A stretch of DNA of 64,000 bases from Pseudomonas sp. GM48 (GCF_000282335.1 NZ_AKJM01000064.1:1-64000), one strand, 5' to 3'. Positions 38,601 to 48,177 are shown, numbered from the stretch's first letter. Numbers and translations are program-made. Notes: generated by a model from the letters alone, not told the origin.

Positions 38601-40223
38601 GAACCCGATTTCACGACGGCTTGAATACAGTCGCACGCTGCGGGGGCCGATCAGTGCCAGATCAGTCAGACCGTCACCGACCAGATCCGCCAGTTGCGCC
38701 ATCGGATGAAAAAACTCCGTGGGGAACGCATCGTAGGCCACGAAGTTCGACCAAGAGCGGTCGGGATTGAGGGTGAAGAACCCGGACAGACCGGGACGGG
38801 CGATTACCCAGTCGAGCTTGCCATCGCCAGTCAGGTCACTCAGGGACTGGCGAATCGGTTTGCTGCTATCGGCCACGGGAATGCCGGGCAATGCCTCCCA
38901 GTCGCCATAACTCACGTCGTTGCCACCGGTGGCGGCGCGCAACGGTTCGCGGTAGTACCAGGCCTTGTCACTGCTGAACAGCACCCCTGGCATTCCCTCG
39001 CCGTACAAATCCACCAACTGGTAACGCTGACCGTCATTCAGGCCGGGCATCGGGGCAAACGCTGCCCAGCCTTGATGCGCCGGATCGGCTTCGAAGCGGT
39101 TGTAGAAGAACTCCATGGGCGGGCGACTTTCCATCTGCCCCAGGTTGTCATACGCCTGAATGTGAGCGGCCGTCAGATGGTTGTAGCCCAAGGGGCTCTG
39201 ACGGTGTTCGAGCAGCAGGCGCTGGACCAGCACCGGTTCGGTCCCCAGCTCATCGGTAAATTGATGAAACATCAGCACCTGCCGGCACAGTCGCCGGTTA
39301 CCCAATTCGAAGCCGTAGGCGTAGTTCCAGAACGGGTCGCTGCGGACCTGCCATTCACCGGCGGGCTGGTAGGGCGGTACTTGCGTCAGGTCGGCGCTGC
39401 GTTCGCCATAGTCGAACAGCAAGTGGAAATGCCATTGCACATCTTTCCAGCCATTGGCACTCCAGGAGTACAAGTCGGCGGATGCCTGGGCATTGCCGTA
39501 CAAAACCTTGTGCAGGTAGCGCTGGGCACGGTAATCGCGAAATTGCGGAGCGGCCGGCGCGTCGGTTTCAGCCTTGTATTCGTACACCACGTGTTCGCCG
39601 CGCAAGTTGAGGCTTTCGTCGATCAACCAGACCCCGACATGGCTTTTGTCATTGGGATTGGCCCGGCGCGAGGCCTGGGTTTTGCCGTAGCAGTGCAGGC
39701 TGCCGTCGGCGCCATGGATCAACCAGAAGCCGGCGGGGTTGTCCACGTCGTCGACTTTGCTCCAGTGCTCAATCAGATCAAACCCACCTTCAACCCGCGG
39801 CCAGTAACGCACGACGCGGTGCTTGCCGAGGTTTTTGACGGCGTTGTACTCCGACACTTCTCTGAAAATGACCTGGCCGTCGTCACTCTTCTCGGGCATC
39901 CACACATCACCACCAGGCCCCATCACCAGATCATTGCCGTCGTATTTCGGCACGCCCTTGGTGGTGCGCAGGGTGATGGCGTTGGTGGTCAGGCGCCAGC
40001 CGATGCCGAACGGGCTGTTGCCGACATCGCTGCTGTAGCCCAGGCCCAAGGCCGGGACCATGTCACGGTTGGGGGCTTTGCTGATCGGCAGCGGCAACTC
40101 CAGCGATGCCGCACCGCTGGTGCCGACAGCGCCCCAGCCCTTGCCGATGCTCTGGATTGCGCCACCACCCTTGGGAAGGGCCGGTGCGTTGATTTCGAGG
40201 GTGCCCTGCTGTTCTGTGGCCAT
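35601..40223 (-). CDS. Tc toxin TcB subunit (TcaC/TcdB, SpvB-type)
   Basis: 1540 aa. SpvB-type N-terminus (about 10-340; ALPKGGGAIQSIGKGWGAVGTSGAASLELPLP region), beta-propeller/FG-GAP repeats (DLTGDGKLDWV, DLVGDGLTDLA, DLDGSGAADLIYL) that dock on the TcA channel, then the TcB middle domains and Rhs-like C-terminus. With TcC it forms the hollow shell holding the toxic tip. I choose ATG 40223 (MATEQQG) with GGCGGA upstream; the TTG at 40265 would lie in the predicted -10 element. Translationally coupled to TcC. Confidence 0.9.
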   Translation of the reverse strand: MATEQQGTLEINAPALPKGGGAIQSIGKGWGAVGTSGAASLELPLPISKAPNRDMVPALGLGYSSDVGNSPFGIGWRLTTNAITLRTTKGVPKYDGNDLVMGPGGDVWMPEKSDDGQVIFREVSEYNAVKNLGKHRVVRYWPRVEGGFDLIEHWSKVDDVDNPAGFWLIHGADGSLHCYGKTQASRRANPNDKSHVGVWLIDESLNLRGEHVVYEYKAETDAPAAPQFRDYRAQRYLHKVLYGNAQASADLYSWSANGWKDVQWHFHLLFDYGERSADLTQVPPYQPAGEWQVRSDPFWNYAYGFELGNRRLCRQVLMFHQFTDELGTEPVLVQRLLLEHRQSPLGYNHLTAAHIQAYDNLGQMESRPPMEFFYNRFEADPAHQGWAAFAPMPGLNDGQRYQLVDLYGEGMPGVLFSSDKAWYYREPLRAATGGNDVSYGDWEALPGIPVADSSKPIRQSLSDLTGDGKLDWVIARPGLSGFFTLNPDRSWSNFVAYDAFPTEFFHPMAQLADLVGDGLTDLALIGPRSVRLYSSRREIGFSQGADVPHDDDSLPLLSNAQTELVAFSDPLGSGAQHLIRIRHNEVKCWPNLGHGKFGKGFVLCALPFDYAEFDASRVRLADLDGSGAADLIYLESDHFRVFMNHGGNGFNQVSVDMPWPEGVRYDRLCQVSIADLQGLGCSSLILTVAHMEPRHWRYDFVSAKPYLVNASHNNMGTVTGVSYRSSAQEWLDEKAELIAAGKAPVSHLPFAMHLVSQQTQLDEITGNRLTQSFSYRQGFYDSVEREFRGFGLLLQTDTEASVAERANPGFTAPILSKTWFHTGRAVDMGDDGYYRGDPHAVSLKATSLHEYHLNDAAGRLIDPDEDLAREMARALSGSVLHTEVFAADDDPATAVPYTVQENRFLVRELRPKGNHHPYAVLQPLALESIAYQYEPQVADDPLIQHTINLDWDKFGGLTHGFVVHYARRKTDKDTPPFAVATHGDESDEDYENRWWLDAHDKAQQCWYLTQAKAEYHHLEDFDGWRLGLPYRQRGNALVLEKNELKPVDINHEKFLGWSADSGAWSARAVLTGLSLQRYQDPDTGNLLDPDKLIFNALPDYVETAELDATALSAYDKLKDENGNMPFNLKEKLESPEVGYHIMDLFLPVPEASPPANSNEAKDYLWSVRKSFPTYHSLTGFYNVEKFQQTKSHGITSVAYDDHWCLTTDVTLPDGCTTRILDIDYRSFLPAGIEDPNRNTQEARYNAFGEVLVTSFYGTELGVEVGFDPLSGYEPPEDRTPAGAIADKHKAIGNFATATFSAPFSWMGEVPRTAPAPWLDWARAKGFVLPDGHLCSRARVHLEGLQNPSANEQTLQQYVDEAHREPVHVVTLQADRYPGDPELQIRAAIACWDGFGRALQAKQEVEPGMAWVVNDKGELDLNEDGRPKEEQAARRWRVSERVEYNNKGETVRIYRPYFASAYRYINDAAIRESGYHDQQFYDAAGRPTNTVLAKKMLQGNPPQEKPLRREQRYRTWYTIAFDENDLFDPPPVQRRSNWTIH

Positions 40224-40263
40224 GGATGTGTCCGCCGTGACAGAAATTACATCGATTGCGTTC

Positions 40264-40269
40264 AAGCTA
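40264..40269 (-). promoter_or_regulatory. Predicted -10 element of the TcB-TcC operon
   Basis: Minus-strand TAGCTT lies 22 nt after the lux-type box, with GTTACA at the -35 position (17-nt spacer) overlapping the box edge. Start site predicted near 40257. This is a prediction from spacing only. Confidence 0.45.
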
Positions 40270-40290
40270 TCAGCGGTACTGGTTGCTGTA

Positions 40291-40310
40291 ACCTGTCAGA
40301 TCTGACAGGT
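40291..40310 (-). promoter_or_regulatory. Perfect 20-bp lux/las-type box before TcB
   Basis: ACCTGTCAGATCTGACAGGT is a perfect palindrome of the CT-N12-AG type. It is very close to the classical lux box ACCTGTAGGATCGTACAGGT and to las/rhl boxes with the same outer bases. It is centred about 43 bp upstream of the predicted start site, the class II position for LuxR activators. Two related sites precede the TcA-side genes. Confidence 0.72.
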
Positions 40311-40375
40311 CATCCCACTTTCCTTAGAACAATCGATGTGCTCGTTCCTGCCATCGATTACTTTTTGGCCGGCGT

Positions 40376-40412
40376 AAAAAAACCGGCCTGTCGTTGCCGA
40401 CAGGCCGGTTTT
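40376..40412 (-). terminator. Rho-independent terminator of fumarase
   Basis: Stem CCGGCCTGTC/GACAGGCCGG with a 6-nt loop, followed on the minus strand by a run of U (TTTTTTTACGCC). It ends fumarase transcription before the Tc promoter. Confidence 0.92.
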
Positions 40413-40432
40413 CACTGTGCCGTGGTCAGTGC

Positions 40433-41956
40433 TTACTGCACTTCCACCGCCAGGCTTTCACTGATCTTTTTCTGCCAGATGGCGGGACCGGTGATGTGGA
40501 CCGACTCGCCCTTGCTGTCGACCGCAACAGTCACCGGCATGTCCTTGACCTCGAACTCGTAGATCGCTTCCATGCCCAGTTCGGCAAACGCCAGCACCTT
40601 GGACTTCTTGATCGCCTGGGCGACCAGGTAAGCGGCGCCGCCGACGGCCATCAGGTACACGGCCTTGCTGTCCTTGATCGCTTCGATCGCGGTCGGGCCG
40701 CGCTCGGACTTGCCGATCATGCCCAGCAAACCGGTCTGCTCGAGGATCTGACGGGTGAACTTGTCCATCCGCGTCGCGGTGGTAGGACCTGCCGGGCCAA
40801 CCACTTCGTCACCGACCGGATCGACCGGGCCGACGTAGTAGATGAAGCGACCCTTGAGGTCCACCGGCAGGGTTTCGCCCTTGTTCAGCATCTCGACCAT
40901 GCGCTTGTGCGCAGCGTCGCGACCGGTGAGCATCTTGCCGTTGAGCAGGACGGTTTCGCCCGGCTTCCAGCTCTGCACGTCTTCCGGGGTCAGGGTGTCG
41001 AGGTTGACGCGACGGGCCGACGGGCCGGCTTCCCAGACGATTTCCGGGTAGGCGTCCAGCGGTGGCGCTTCCAGCGAGGCCGGGCCGGAGCCGTCGAGCA
41101 CGAAGTGCGCGTGACGGGTGGCGGCGCAGTTCGGGATCATGCACACCGGCAGGGACGCGGCGTGGGTCGGGTAATCCATGATCTTCACGTCGAGCACGGT
41201 GGTCAGGCCACCGAGGCCCTGGGCACCGATGCCCAACTGGTTGACCTTCTCGAACAGCTCCAGGCGCATTTCTTCAATACGGTTCTGCGGGCCGCGAGCT
41301 TTGAGCTCATGAATGTCGATGGATTCCATCAACACTTCCTTGGCCATCACAGCGGCTTTCTCGGCGGTGCCGCCGATGCCGATGCCGAGCATGCCCGGTG
41401 GGCACCAGCCGGCGCCCATGGTTGGCACGGTCTTCAGAACCCAGTCGACGATCGAGTCGGACGGGTTGAGCATGGCCATCTTCGACTTGTTTTCGGAGCC
41501 GCCGCCCTTGGCTGCCACGTCCACTTCCACGGTGTTACCCGGAACGATGGAGTAGTGGATGACTGCCGGGGTGTTGTCCTTGGTGTTCTTGCGAGCGCCC
41601 GCCGGGTCGGCGAGGATCGAAGCACGCAGGACGTTTTCCGGCAGGTTGTAGGCGCGACGCACGCCTTCGTTGATCATGTCGTCCAGGCCCATGGTGGCGC
41701 CATCCCAGCGCACATCCATGCCCACGCGGACAAACACGGTGACGATACCGGTGTCCTGGCAGATCGGGCGGTGGCCGGTGGCGCACATGCGCGAGTTGAT
41801 CAGGATTTGCGCCATGGAGTCACGGGCTGCCGGCGATTCTTCGCGCAGGTAGGCCTCGTGCATCGCCTGGATGAAATCCACGGGGTGGTAGTAGGAAATG
41901 AATTGCAGGGCGTCGGCAACGCTCTGAATCAGGTCGTCTTGCTTGATCACGGTCAT
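40433..41956 (-). CDS. Class I fumarate hydratase
   Basis: 507 aa iron-sulfur enzyme of the TCA cycle converting fumarate and malate. Cluster-ligand Cys candidates lie in GHRPICQDTG, GWCPPGMLG and MIPNCAATRH, as in FumA/FumB-type enzymes. ATG 41956 (MTVIKQDDL) has GAGGAG at 9 nt; the longer frame to 41986 is not needed. In P. aeruginosa the PA4333 fumarase also neighbours sadC. Its oxygen-labile cluster contrasts with FumC-type enzymes. Confidence 0.95.
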   Translation of the reverse strand: MTVIKQDDLIQSVADALQFISYYHPVDFIQAMHEAYLREESPAARDSMAQILINSRMCATGHRPICQDTGIVTVFVRVGMDVRWDGATMGLDDMINEGVRRAYNLPENVLRASILADPAGARKNTKDNTPAVIHYSIVPGNTVEVDVAAKGGGSENKSKMAMLNPSDSIVDWVLKTVPTMGAGWCPPGMLGIGIGGTAEKAAVMAKEVLMESIDIHELKARGPQNRIEEMRLELFEKVNQLGIGAQGLGGLTTVLDVKIMDYPTHAASLPVCMIPNCAATRHAHFVLDGSGPASLEAPPLDAYPEIVWEAGPSARRVNLDTLTPEDVQSWKPGETVLLNGKMLTGRDAAHKRMVEMLNKGETLPVDLKGRFIYYVGPVDPVGDEVVGPAGPTTATRMDKFTRQILEQTGLLGMIGKSERGPTAIEAIKDSKAVYLMAVGGAAYLVAQAIKKSKVLAFAELGMEAIYEFEVKDMPVTVAVDSKGESVHITGPAIWQKKISESLAVEVQ

Positions 41957-41991
41957 GAGTCGCGCTCCTCTAAAAGACGGGAACATTCAAT

Positions 41992-42035
41992 AAGGTGCTT
42001 GCAGCTTGGGTGCATCGGTCGGTTGCAAGCACCTT
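41992..42035 (-). promoter_or_regulatory. Inverted repeat in the fumarase leader
   Basis: Perfect 12-bp arms AAGGTGCTTGCA and TGCAAGCACCTT, 20 nt apart, ending 36 bp before the fumarase start. It would form a stable hairpin in the 5' UTR or act as a protein site. It may instead be a copy of the CTTGCAGCT repeat family. Confidence 0.45.
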
Positions 42036-42189
42036 TCAAGGCACGCCGGGCATGCTGGCGCGACGCTAAAAAGGCGCGGCAGTATAGCGCGCATCAAAGG
42101 CCTGCACACGCGCCGGTAGTCAATCGTTGGTCGTATAGGGGCAGCTACAAGCGGCAAGTTTGAAGCGACAAGTCAAAGCGCATGACCGT

Positions 42190-42310
42190 TGTGGCGAGGG
42201 AGCTTGCTCCCGTTCGGCTGCGAAGCAGTCGTAAATCTAACGGCGCGATACCCCTGAAAGAATGCCGGGGGCCGCTTCGCAGCCCTGCGGGAGCAAGCTC
42301 CCTCGCCACA
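42190..42310. repeat. REP pair (GGGAGCTTGCTCCC type)
   Basis: Inverted units TGTGGCGAGGGAGCTTGCTC bound a 121-bp block between divergent fumarase and sadC genes. The rest of this 500-bp interval holds a CTTGCAGCT-type fragment near 42140-42180 and the sadC promoter. Confidence 0.9.
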
Positions 42311-42457
42311 GGATTATCGCAACAAAGGGTTGTCGTTGTGACGCCAGTTATTCATCCCGAAAATTGAATGGTCATTTATCGGCCACGCCACTAAAGTGAC
42401 ATACGGTCTGTAGAGTAGGACGCTCTGTCAGTCTTCTTTCATTTGGTGAGTCAACGA

Positions 42458-43564
42458 TTGACCCAAAACGCCATCCAGCGCCTGTTGCTCAAACGTTTCG
42501 CCCTTGCGGCCGGCACCTATGCCCTGGCCTTGCTGTTGCTTTGGCTGGCATTTTTCACTGGTCACTACGACGCGCCGCTTTCCAGTGTCGTCATCGGCAG
42601 CACGCTGGTGGTGATCAGCCAGGCCACCCTGTTCGCGGTGTTTTACAGCGGCTGCAACCTGCGCTTCGCCGACCCCAGCCTGACCGAGGCACAAGTGTTG
42701 GTGGGGCTGGGCTGGCAAACCTGGCTGATCGCCCATCTGGACGAAGCCCGGGGTGCGTTTCTGGTGTTTTACGTCCTGATCCTGCTGTTTGGCCTGTTCC
42801 ATCTGTCGCGCCGATCCTTTGTGCGTTGCGCGTTGCTGGTGTTTCTCAGTTTCAGTGCGATAACGCTGTGGGAGGGCTACCACTTCCAACTGCCCGACCC
42901 GGCCATGGCGGTGTTGCAGGTCTGCGTGCTGTTCATCGTGCTGGTGTGGCTGGTGCTGTATGCCCGCCATGTCCAGGCCTCGCGAAAGCGTATGCGCCAG
43001 CGGCGTTTTGCGTTGCAGGCGCACCAGGACACTCTGCGGGGAATGATGCGCCAGCTCGAAGGCCTGGTGGCCACCGATGAGCTCACAGGCCTGTTCAATC
43101 GCCGGCACTTCCTGCGCCTGGCGTCCCGCGAGCTGAAGGCCATGGAGGCGGGTGTCGTGCATGGCCTGGCGCTGATCGACCTCGACCATTTCAAGCGCAT
43201 CAACGACCTGTACGGTCATGCCGCAGGTGATCAGGTCCTGCAAGCCTTTGCCGGCGTTGCCACTGCGTGCCTGCGCGACGGTGACGTTCTGGCCCGCTAC
43301 GGCGGCGAAGAGTTCGTGGTGCTGCTTCCCGACTGCGACGCCGACAGTTTGACTTCGTGCTGCGAGCGGCTGCGCATCGCGTTCACCGATGTCGAGTTGA
43401 TCGGTCTGAATGTGCGTAACCTCAGCCTGTCCGCCGGCATGACCCTGCTGGAGCTGGGCGACGACCTCGATGACGCCCTGCAACAGGCCGATCAGGCGCT
43501 CTATCGCGCCAAGCGTGACGGTCGCAACCGATGCGCGGCGGCGTGGGAGAACATCGATGCCTGA
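42458..43564 (+). CDS. sadC: Membrane diguanylate cyclase SadC
   Basis: About 368 aa, synthesises c-di-GMP. Five to six TM helices (about 12-175), a short coiled linker, and a GGDEF domain with intact GGEEF (RYGGEEFVVLLPD) and an allosteric I-site RxxD (RDGD) five residues before it. Gene order next to a class I fumarase and ferredoxin reductase matches sadC in P. aeruginosa, which promotes surface attachment and is opposed by BifA. The start is uncertain: TTG 42458 has GGTGAG 7 nt upstream; TTG 42443 and GTG 42446 are possible. The stop overlaps the next gene by 8 bp. Confidence 0.85.
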   Translation: MTQNAIQRLLLKRFALAAGTYALALLLLWLAFFTGHYDAPLSSVVIGSTLVVISQATLFAVFYSGCNLRFADPSLTEAQVLVGLGWQTWLIAHLDEARGAFLVFYVLILLFGLFHLSRRSFVRCALLVFLSFSAITLWEGYHFQLPDPAMAVLQVCVLFIVLVWLVLYARHVQASRKRMRQRRFALQAHQDTLRGMMRQLEGLVATDELTGLFNRRHFLRLASRELKAMEAGVVHGLALIDLDHFKRINDLYGHAAGDQVLQAFAGVATACLRDGDVLARYGGEEFVVLLPDCDADSLTSCCERLRIAFTDVELIGLNVRNLSLSAGMTLLELGDDLDDALQQADQALYRAKRDGRNRCAAAWENIDA

Positions 43565-44492
43565 GCTGCGGGTTGGCGAGCGGCACTGGTCGGTGGCGGC
43601 GGGCAGCAATCTGCTCGACGCGTTGAATCAGAACGGCGTGGCGGTGCCTTACAGTTGCCGCGCCGGCAGTTGCCATGCGTGCCTGGTGCAATGTGTGCGG
43701 GGCCTGCCGAGCGACAGCCGCCCCGATGCCCTGAGTGTACAGCAGCGTGAACAGGGCTGGCGCCTGGCGTGCCAGTGCCAGGTGGTCGAGGACTTGCAAG
43801 TGCACGCCTTCGACCCGCAGCTCGATGGCCAGCCGGCCGAGGTCGCAGCGGTCGATTGGCTGAGCACCACGGTGCTGCGCTTGCGGGTCATCCCGCAGCG
43901 GTCATTGCGCTATAGCGCCGGCCAGCACCTGGTGTTGTGGACAGGCAACGTGGCGCGGCCGTATTCCCTCGCCAGCCTGCCGCAAGAAGACCGTTTTCTG
44001 GAGTTCCATCTCGATTGCCGTCAGCCCGGGGAGTTCAGCGATGCAGCCAGGCAAATGCAGATCGGCGATCCGATCCGTCTCGGTGAATTGCGCGGCGGCG
44101 CCTTGCATTACGATCCGGACTGGCACGCCCGGCCGTTGTGGTTGATGGCGGCCGGCACCGGGTTGGGGCCATTGTTTGGTGTGCTGCGCGAAGCGCTGCG
44201 CCAGGATCACCAGGGCGCCATTCGCGTCATTCACCTGGCCCATGATGCCGATGAACACTATCTGGCCAAACCTCTGCAGGCCATGGCCGCCAGCCGTCCG
44301 AACCTGAGTATCGAGCTGTGGACCCCGGCCGGGTTGCCAGCGGATTTGGCGCAACTGCGGCTTGTTTCCCGGCAAACCCTGGCCTTACTCTGCGGAGCCC
44401 CCGACAGTGTCGACGCCTTCGCCCGGCGCCTGTACCTGGCGGGATTGCCGCGCAATCAACTGCTGGCCGATGTATTCCTGCCCCGTGGTTGA
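43557..44492 (+). CDS. Ferredoxin-type NAD(P)H reductase (2Fe-2S + FAD)
   Basis: 311 aa. An N-terminal plant-type [2Fe-2S] domain has the cluster motif CRAGSCHACLVQC with the fourth Cys in LACQCQ. The FAD domain shows RPYSLAS, and the NAD(P) domain shows AAGTGLGPLFGVL. It resembles reductases of oxygenases (phenol hydroxylase reductase, CDP-glucoseen reductase). The ATG lies inside the last codons of sadC, so translation is coupled. No oxygenase partner is present nearby. Confidence 0.88.
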   Translation: MPELRVGERHWSVAAGSNLLDALNQNGVAVPYSCRAGSCHACLVQCVRGLPSDSRPDALSVQQREQGWRLACQCQVVEDLQVHAFDPQLDGQPAEVAAVDWLSTTVLRLRVIPQRSLRYSAGQHLVLWTGNVARPYSLASLPQEDRFLEFHLDCRQPGEFSDAARQMQIGDPIRLGELRGGALHYDPDWHARPLWLMAAGTGLGPLFGVLREALRQDHQGAIRVIHLAHDADEHYLAKPLQAMAASRPNLSIELWTPAGLPADLAQLRLVSRQTLALLCGAPDSVDAFARRLYLAGLPRNQLLADVFLPRG

Positions 44493-44508
44493 GCGCTGAA
44501 TCCGCTGT

Positions 44509-44602
44509 TGTGGCGAGCGAGCTTGCTCGCGCTTGAGTGCGCAGCGCTCACAGGTTTTTTGGGCCGCTGCGCAGCCCGGCGCGAGCAAGCTCGCTCGCCA
44601 CA
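44509..44602. repeat. REP pair (hybrid type)
   Basis: Inverted units GTGGCGAGCGAGCTTGCTCG combine features of two REP families. The block lies inside the putative sadC-reductase-hydratase operon. Confidence 0.88.
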
Positions 44603-44638
44603 ATGAAATCTTCTGACCTCGCACCGCTGAGACCTGCC

Positions 44639-45388
44639 ATGACCGATGCCATCCAAGTTGAACGCGAACGCGGCCTGTTGACCCTGCGCCTGAATCGCCC
44701 GGACAAGAAAAACGCCCTGACCCGCGCCATGTACAGCCACCTGGCCGAAGCGCTGAAACAGGCCGACTGCGACCCCGAGATCAATGCCGTACTGATCAGC
44801 GGCTCTGCCGAGTGTTTCACCGCCGGCAACGACATCGCCGACTTCATCCAGCAACCACCGACCAGCCTCGACAGCCCGGTGTTCCAGTTCATGCTCAACC
44901 TGCTCGAATGTCGCAAACCGGTGATCGCCGCCGTGGCCGGGGCGGCGGTGGGCATTGGCACGACGATGCTGCTGCATTGCGATCTGGTCTACGTCAGCCG
45001 TGATGCGCGGTTGCGCATGCCGTTCGTCAACCTTGGTTTGTGTCCTGAGTTCGGTTCCAGCCTGATCCTGCCGCGTCTGCTCGGGCAGGCTAAAGCGGCA
45101 GAGTTGTTGCTGCTGGGCGAGGGTTTCAGCGGTGAACAGGCGGCTGCGTGGGGCATTGCCAATGAAGCCTTGGGCAGTGGCGAAGAAGCCTTGGCCAAGG
45201 CGCGGGAAATGGCCTTGCGCTTTGAGGGCTTGCCGCCGGAAGCGGTGCGCATCAGCAAGCAATTGATGAAAGCGCCGGACCGGGAGCGGTTGCGCAAGGT
45301 GATTGAAGAGGAGGGGGCGTTGTTTACCCAGCGGCTGCGTTCGCCGGAGGCGTTGGCGGCGTTGACCGGGTTCATCAAGCGGCATTGA
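44639..45388 (+). CDS. Enoyl-CoA hydratase/isomerase family protein
   Basis: 249 aa crotonase-fold protein hydrating or isomerising acyl-CoA double bonds. The oxyanion-hole regions are ECFTAGNDIADF and AGAAVGIGTTMLLHCDLVY, and the catalytic-acid area is LGLCPEFGSS. Start at ATG 44639 (MTDAIQVERERG); an upstream ATG at 44603 lies in the repeat. It follows the ferredoxin reductase and precedes convergent pykA. Substrate unknown. Confidence 0.88.
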   Translation: MTDAIQVERERGLLTLRLNRPDKKNALTRAMYSHLAEALKQADCDPEINAVLISGSAECFTAGNDIADFIQQPPTSLDSPVFQFMLNLLECRKPVIAAVAGAAVGIGTTMLLHCDLVYVSRDARLRMPFVNLGLCPEFGSSLILPRLLGQAKAAELLLLGEGFSGEQAAAWGIANEALGSGEEALAKAREMALRFEGLPPEAVRISKQLMKAPDRERLRKVIEEEGALFTQRLRSPEALAALTGFIKRH

Positions 45389-45413
45389 GTTTTTCGCTGA
45401 CTGTACCGGCCTC

Positions 45414-45487
45414 TTCGCGGGCAAGCCCGCTCCCACACTGGATTTATGGTGTCCACAAGATCCCTGTGGGAGCGGGCTTGCTCGCGA
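45414..45487. repeat. REP pair (outward type)
   Basis: Inverted GAGCGGGCTTGCTCGCG units with a 27-nt spacer starting CTGGATTTATGGTG. It separates the convergent hydratase and pykA genes. Confidence 0.9.
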
Positions 45488-45527
45488 AGGGGCCGGATCA
45501 GGCTAGACAAAAAAAGGATAAGAATGC

Positions 45528-45560
45528 AAAAAGCCCCGCCATTCACATGGCGGGGCTTTT
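45528..45560 (-). terminator. Rho-independent terminator of pykA
   Basis: Stem AAGCCCCGCC/GGCGGGGCTT with an 8-nt loop. The minus strand continues with TTTTGCATTCTT. It lies 21 bp after the pykA stop; the plus side also has a T-run, so it may work both ways. Confidence 0.92.
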
Positions 45561-45580
45561 GTTTTTCAGCAGCCGGTCAC

Positions 45581-47032
<1,452 letters not shown>

Positions 47033-47202
47033 GCAAAGACTCCTGAGTTCAAGCGCTGAGTGAGGCTACTATGCTCCGAAGTTGTAGTCATTGTTCGAAT
47101 GCACTACTTATCGCTTTCTTTATTGAACGTAGCGACTTTGCATCTGGGGCCTGAAGATTTCCGACCACAGGTCGATACAGGGTTCAAGACAGGAGATCCC
47201 CC

Positions 47203-47586
47203 ATGCGATTCGTGCTCGTTGCCGCCCTTGCCCTCAGTGCCCTCAGTGTCACGGGTTGCACCCGTTGGTCGATGAACCATCATTTGAACAATGCCTATAG
47301 CGCCTATGACCGGGGCAATTGCGAGCAGGTGATGCTTGAACTGTCCAAGGTCGAACGCGACAGCCGCGCGCGGCCTTATGTGTGGCCGGAGGTGTCGATG
47401 ATGCGCGGCCTGTGCCTGGAGCGGCAGAAGATGTTCATCGACGCGGCCCAGACCTACCAGTTCATCATCGCCGCGTATCCGCAAAGCGAATACGCCTACC
47501 GTGCCCACGCCCGCCTGGAAACCTTGCAGAGCCTTGGCCACTACCCGACGCGCAGTGCAGCAGCGGCAAAACCGACGCAGTTCTGA
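47203..47586 (+). CDS. Small TPR-like lipoprotein
   Basis: 127 aa. Signal peptide with lipobox VTGC (Cys19), then a helical domain that looks like one or two TPR units (NNAYSAYDRGNCEQVMLELSKVE; LERQKMFIDAAQTYQFIIAAYPQSEYAYRAHARLE), similar to YfiO/BamD-like repeats. Likely anchored in the outer membrane facing the periplasm. Divergent from pykA. A GCCGCTTCGGCGGC hairpin follows the gene near 47606. Confidence 0.82.
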   Translation: MRFVLVAALALSALSVTGCTRWSMNHHLNNAYSAYDRGNCEQVMLELSKVERDSRARPYVWPEVSMMRGLCLERQKMFIDAAQTYQFIIAAYPQSEYAYRAHARLETLQSLGHYPTRSAAAAKPTQF

Positions 47587-47817
47587 TGGCGGCAGCCTTC
47601 TAATCGCCGCTTCGGCGGCGGGGGTGAGCTATAGTCGAAGGAACCGGTTTGGAGCCTGATCTCTGAATCGGGGCAACACCTGTGACCGGCACAAGCAGGA
47701 CTCTGCGCTACAAGGACTGGCGCACCGGGAGCGGGGAGAGCGGGCAACGACACATGCGTACCCGTTCCGAAGCAGTAGTGCGGCTCTGCTTAAGGGCCTT
47801 GCATAGCGAAATTGCAC

Positions 47818-48177
47818 ATGTTCACCGACCGCCGAATCGAGCGGCATCAACTGCCGTACTTCCTGAAAGTGTTCAACGGTATCACCGGTAAACCCATCGG
47901 CTATCTGGGCAATGTCTCCGACGACGGGTTGATGCTGATCAGCCAGCTGCCGATGATGATCGGCGCGGACTTCAACCTGCGCCTGAAAATTCCCGCCAGC
48001 GAAGGTGGCCAGCGGATCATCGACCTGCAGGCCTGTTGCCTGTGGTGCCACGAAGACGCAACCCCCCAACATTACGACGCCGGATTCAGCCTGCAACGGG
48101 CTCCGCCGGAATATGGGCAATTGGTTGAGGCGTTGAAGCAGTACTTCAGTTTTCAGACGTTGCCTGCTTCGGCCTGA
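47818..48177 (+). CDS. PilZ-domain c-di-GMP receptor
   Basis: 119 aa, single PilZ domain. The c-di-GMP binding elements are visible: the RxxxR box in TDRRIERHQL and NVSDDGLML, fitting (D/N)xSxxG. ATG 47818 (MFTDRRIERH) is used. Single-domain PilZ proteins relay c-di-GMP to partners through contact. It is 230 bp after the lipoprotein and 250 bp before the Tc-associated genes. With sadC 4 kb away and bifA in the window, local c-di-GMP signalling genes are frequent here. Confidence 0.85.
   Translation: MFTDRRIERHQLPYFLKVFNGITGKPIGYLGNVSDDGLMLISQLPMMIGADFNLRLKIPASEGGQRIIDLQACCLWCHEDATPQHYDAGFSLQRAPPEYGQLVEALKQYFSFQTLPASA

Noticed and set aside
40224..40265. TTG start of TcB at 40265
   Set aside because: No ribosome-binding site, and it overlaps the predicted -10 element; the ATG at 40223 fits the family N-terminus.
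38694..40562. 622-codon plus-strand frame
   Set aside because: It is antisense to TcB and crosses the terminator and the lux-type box; no domains.
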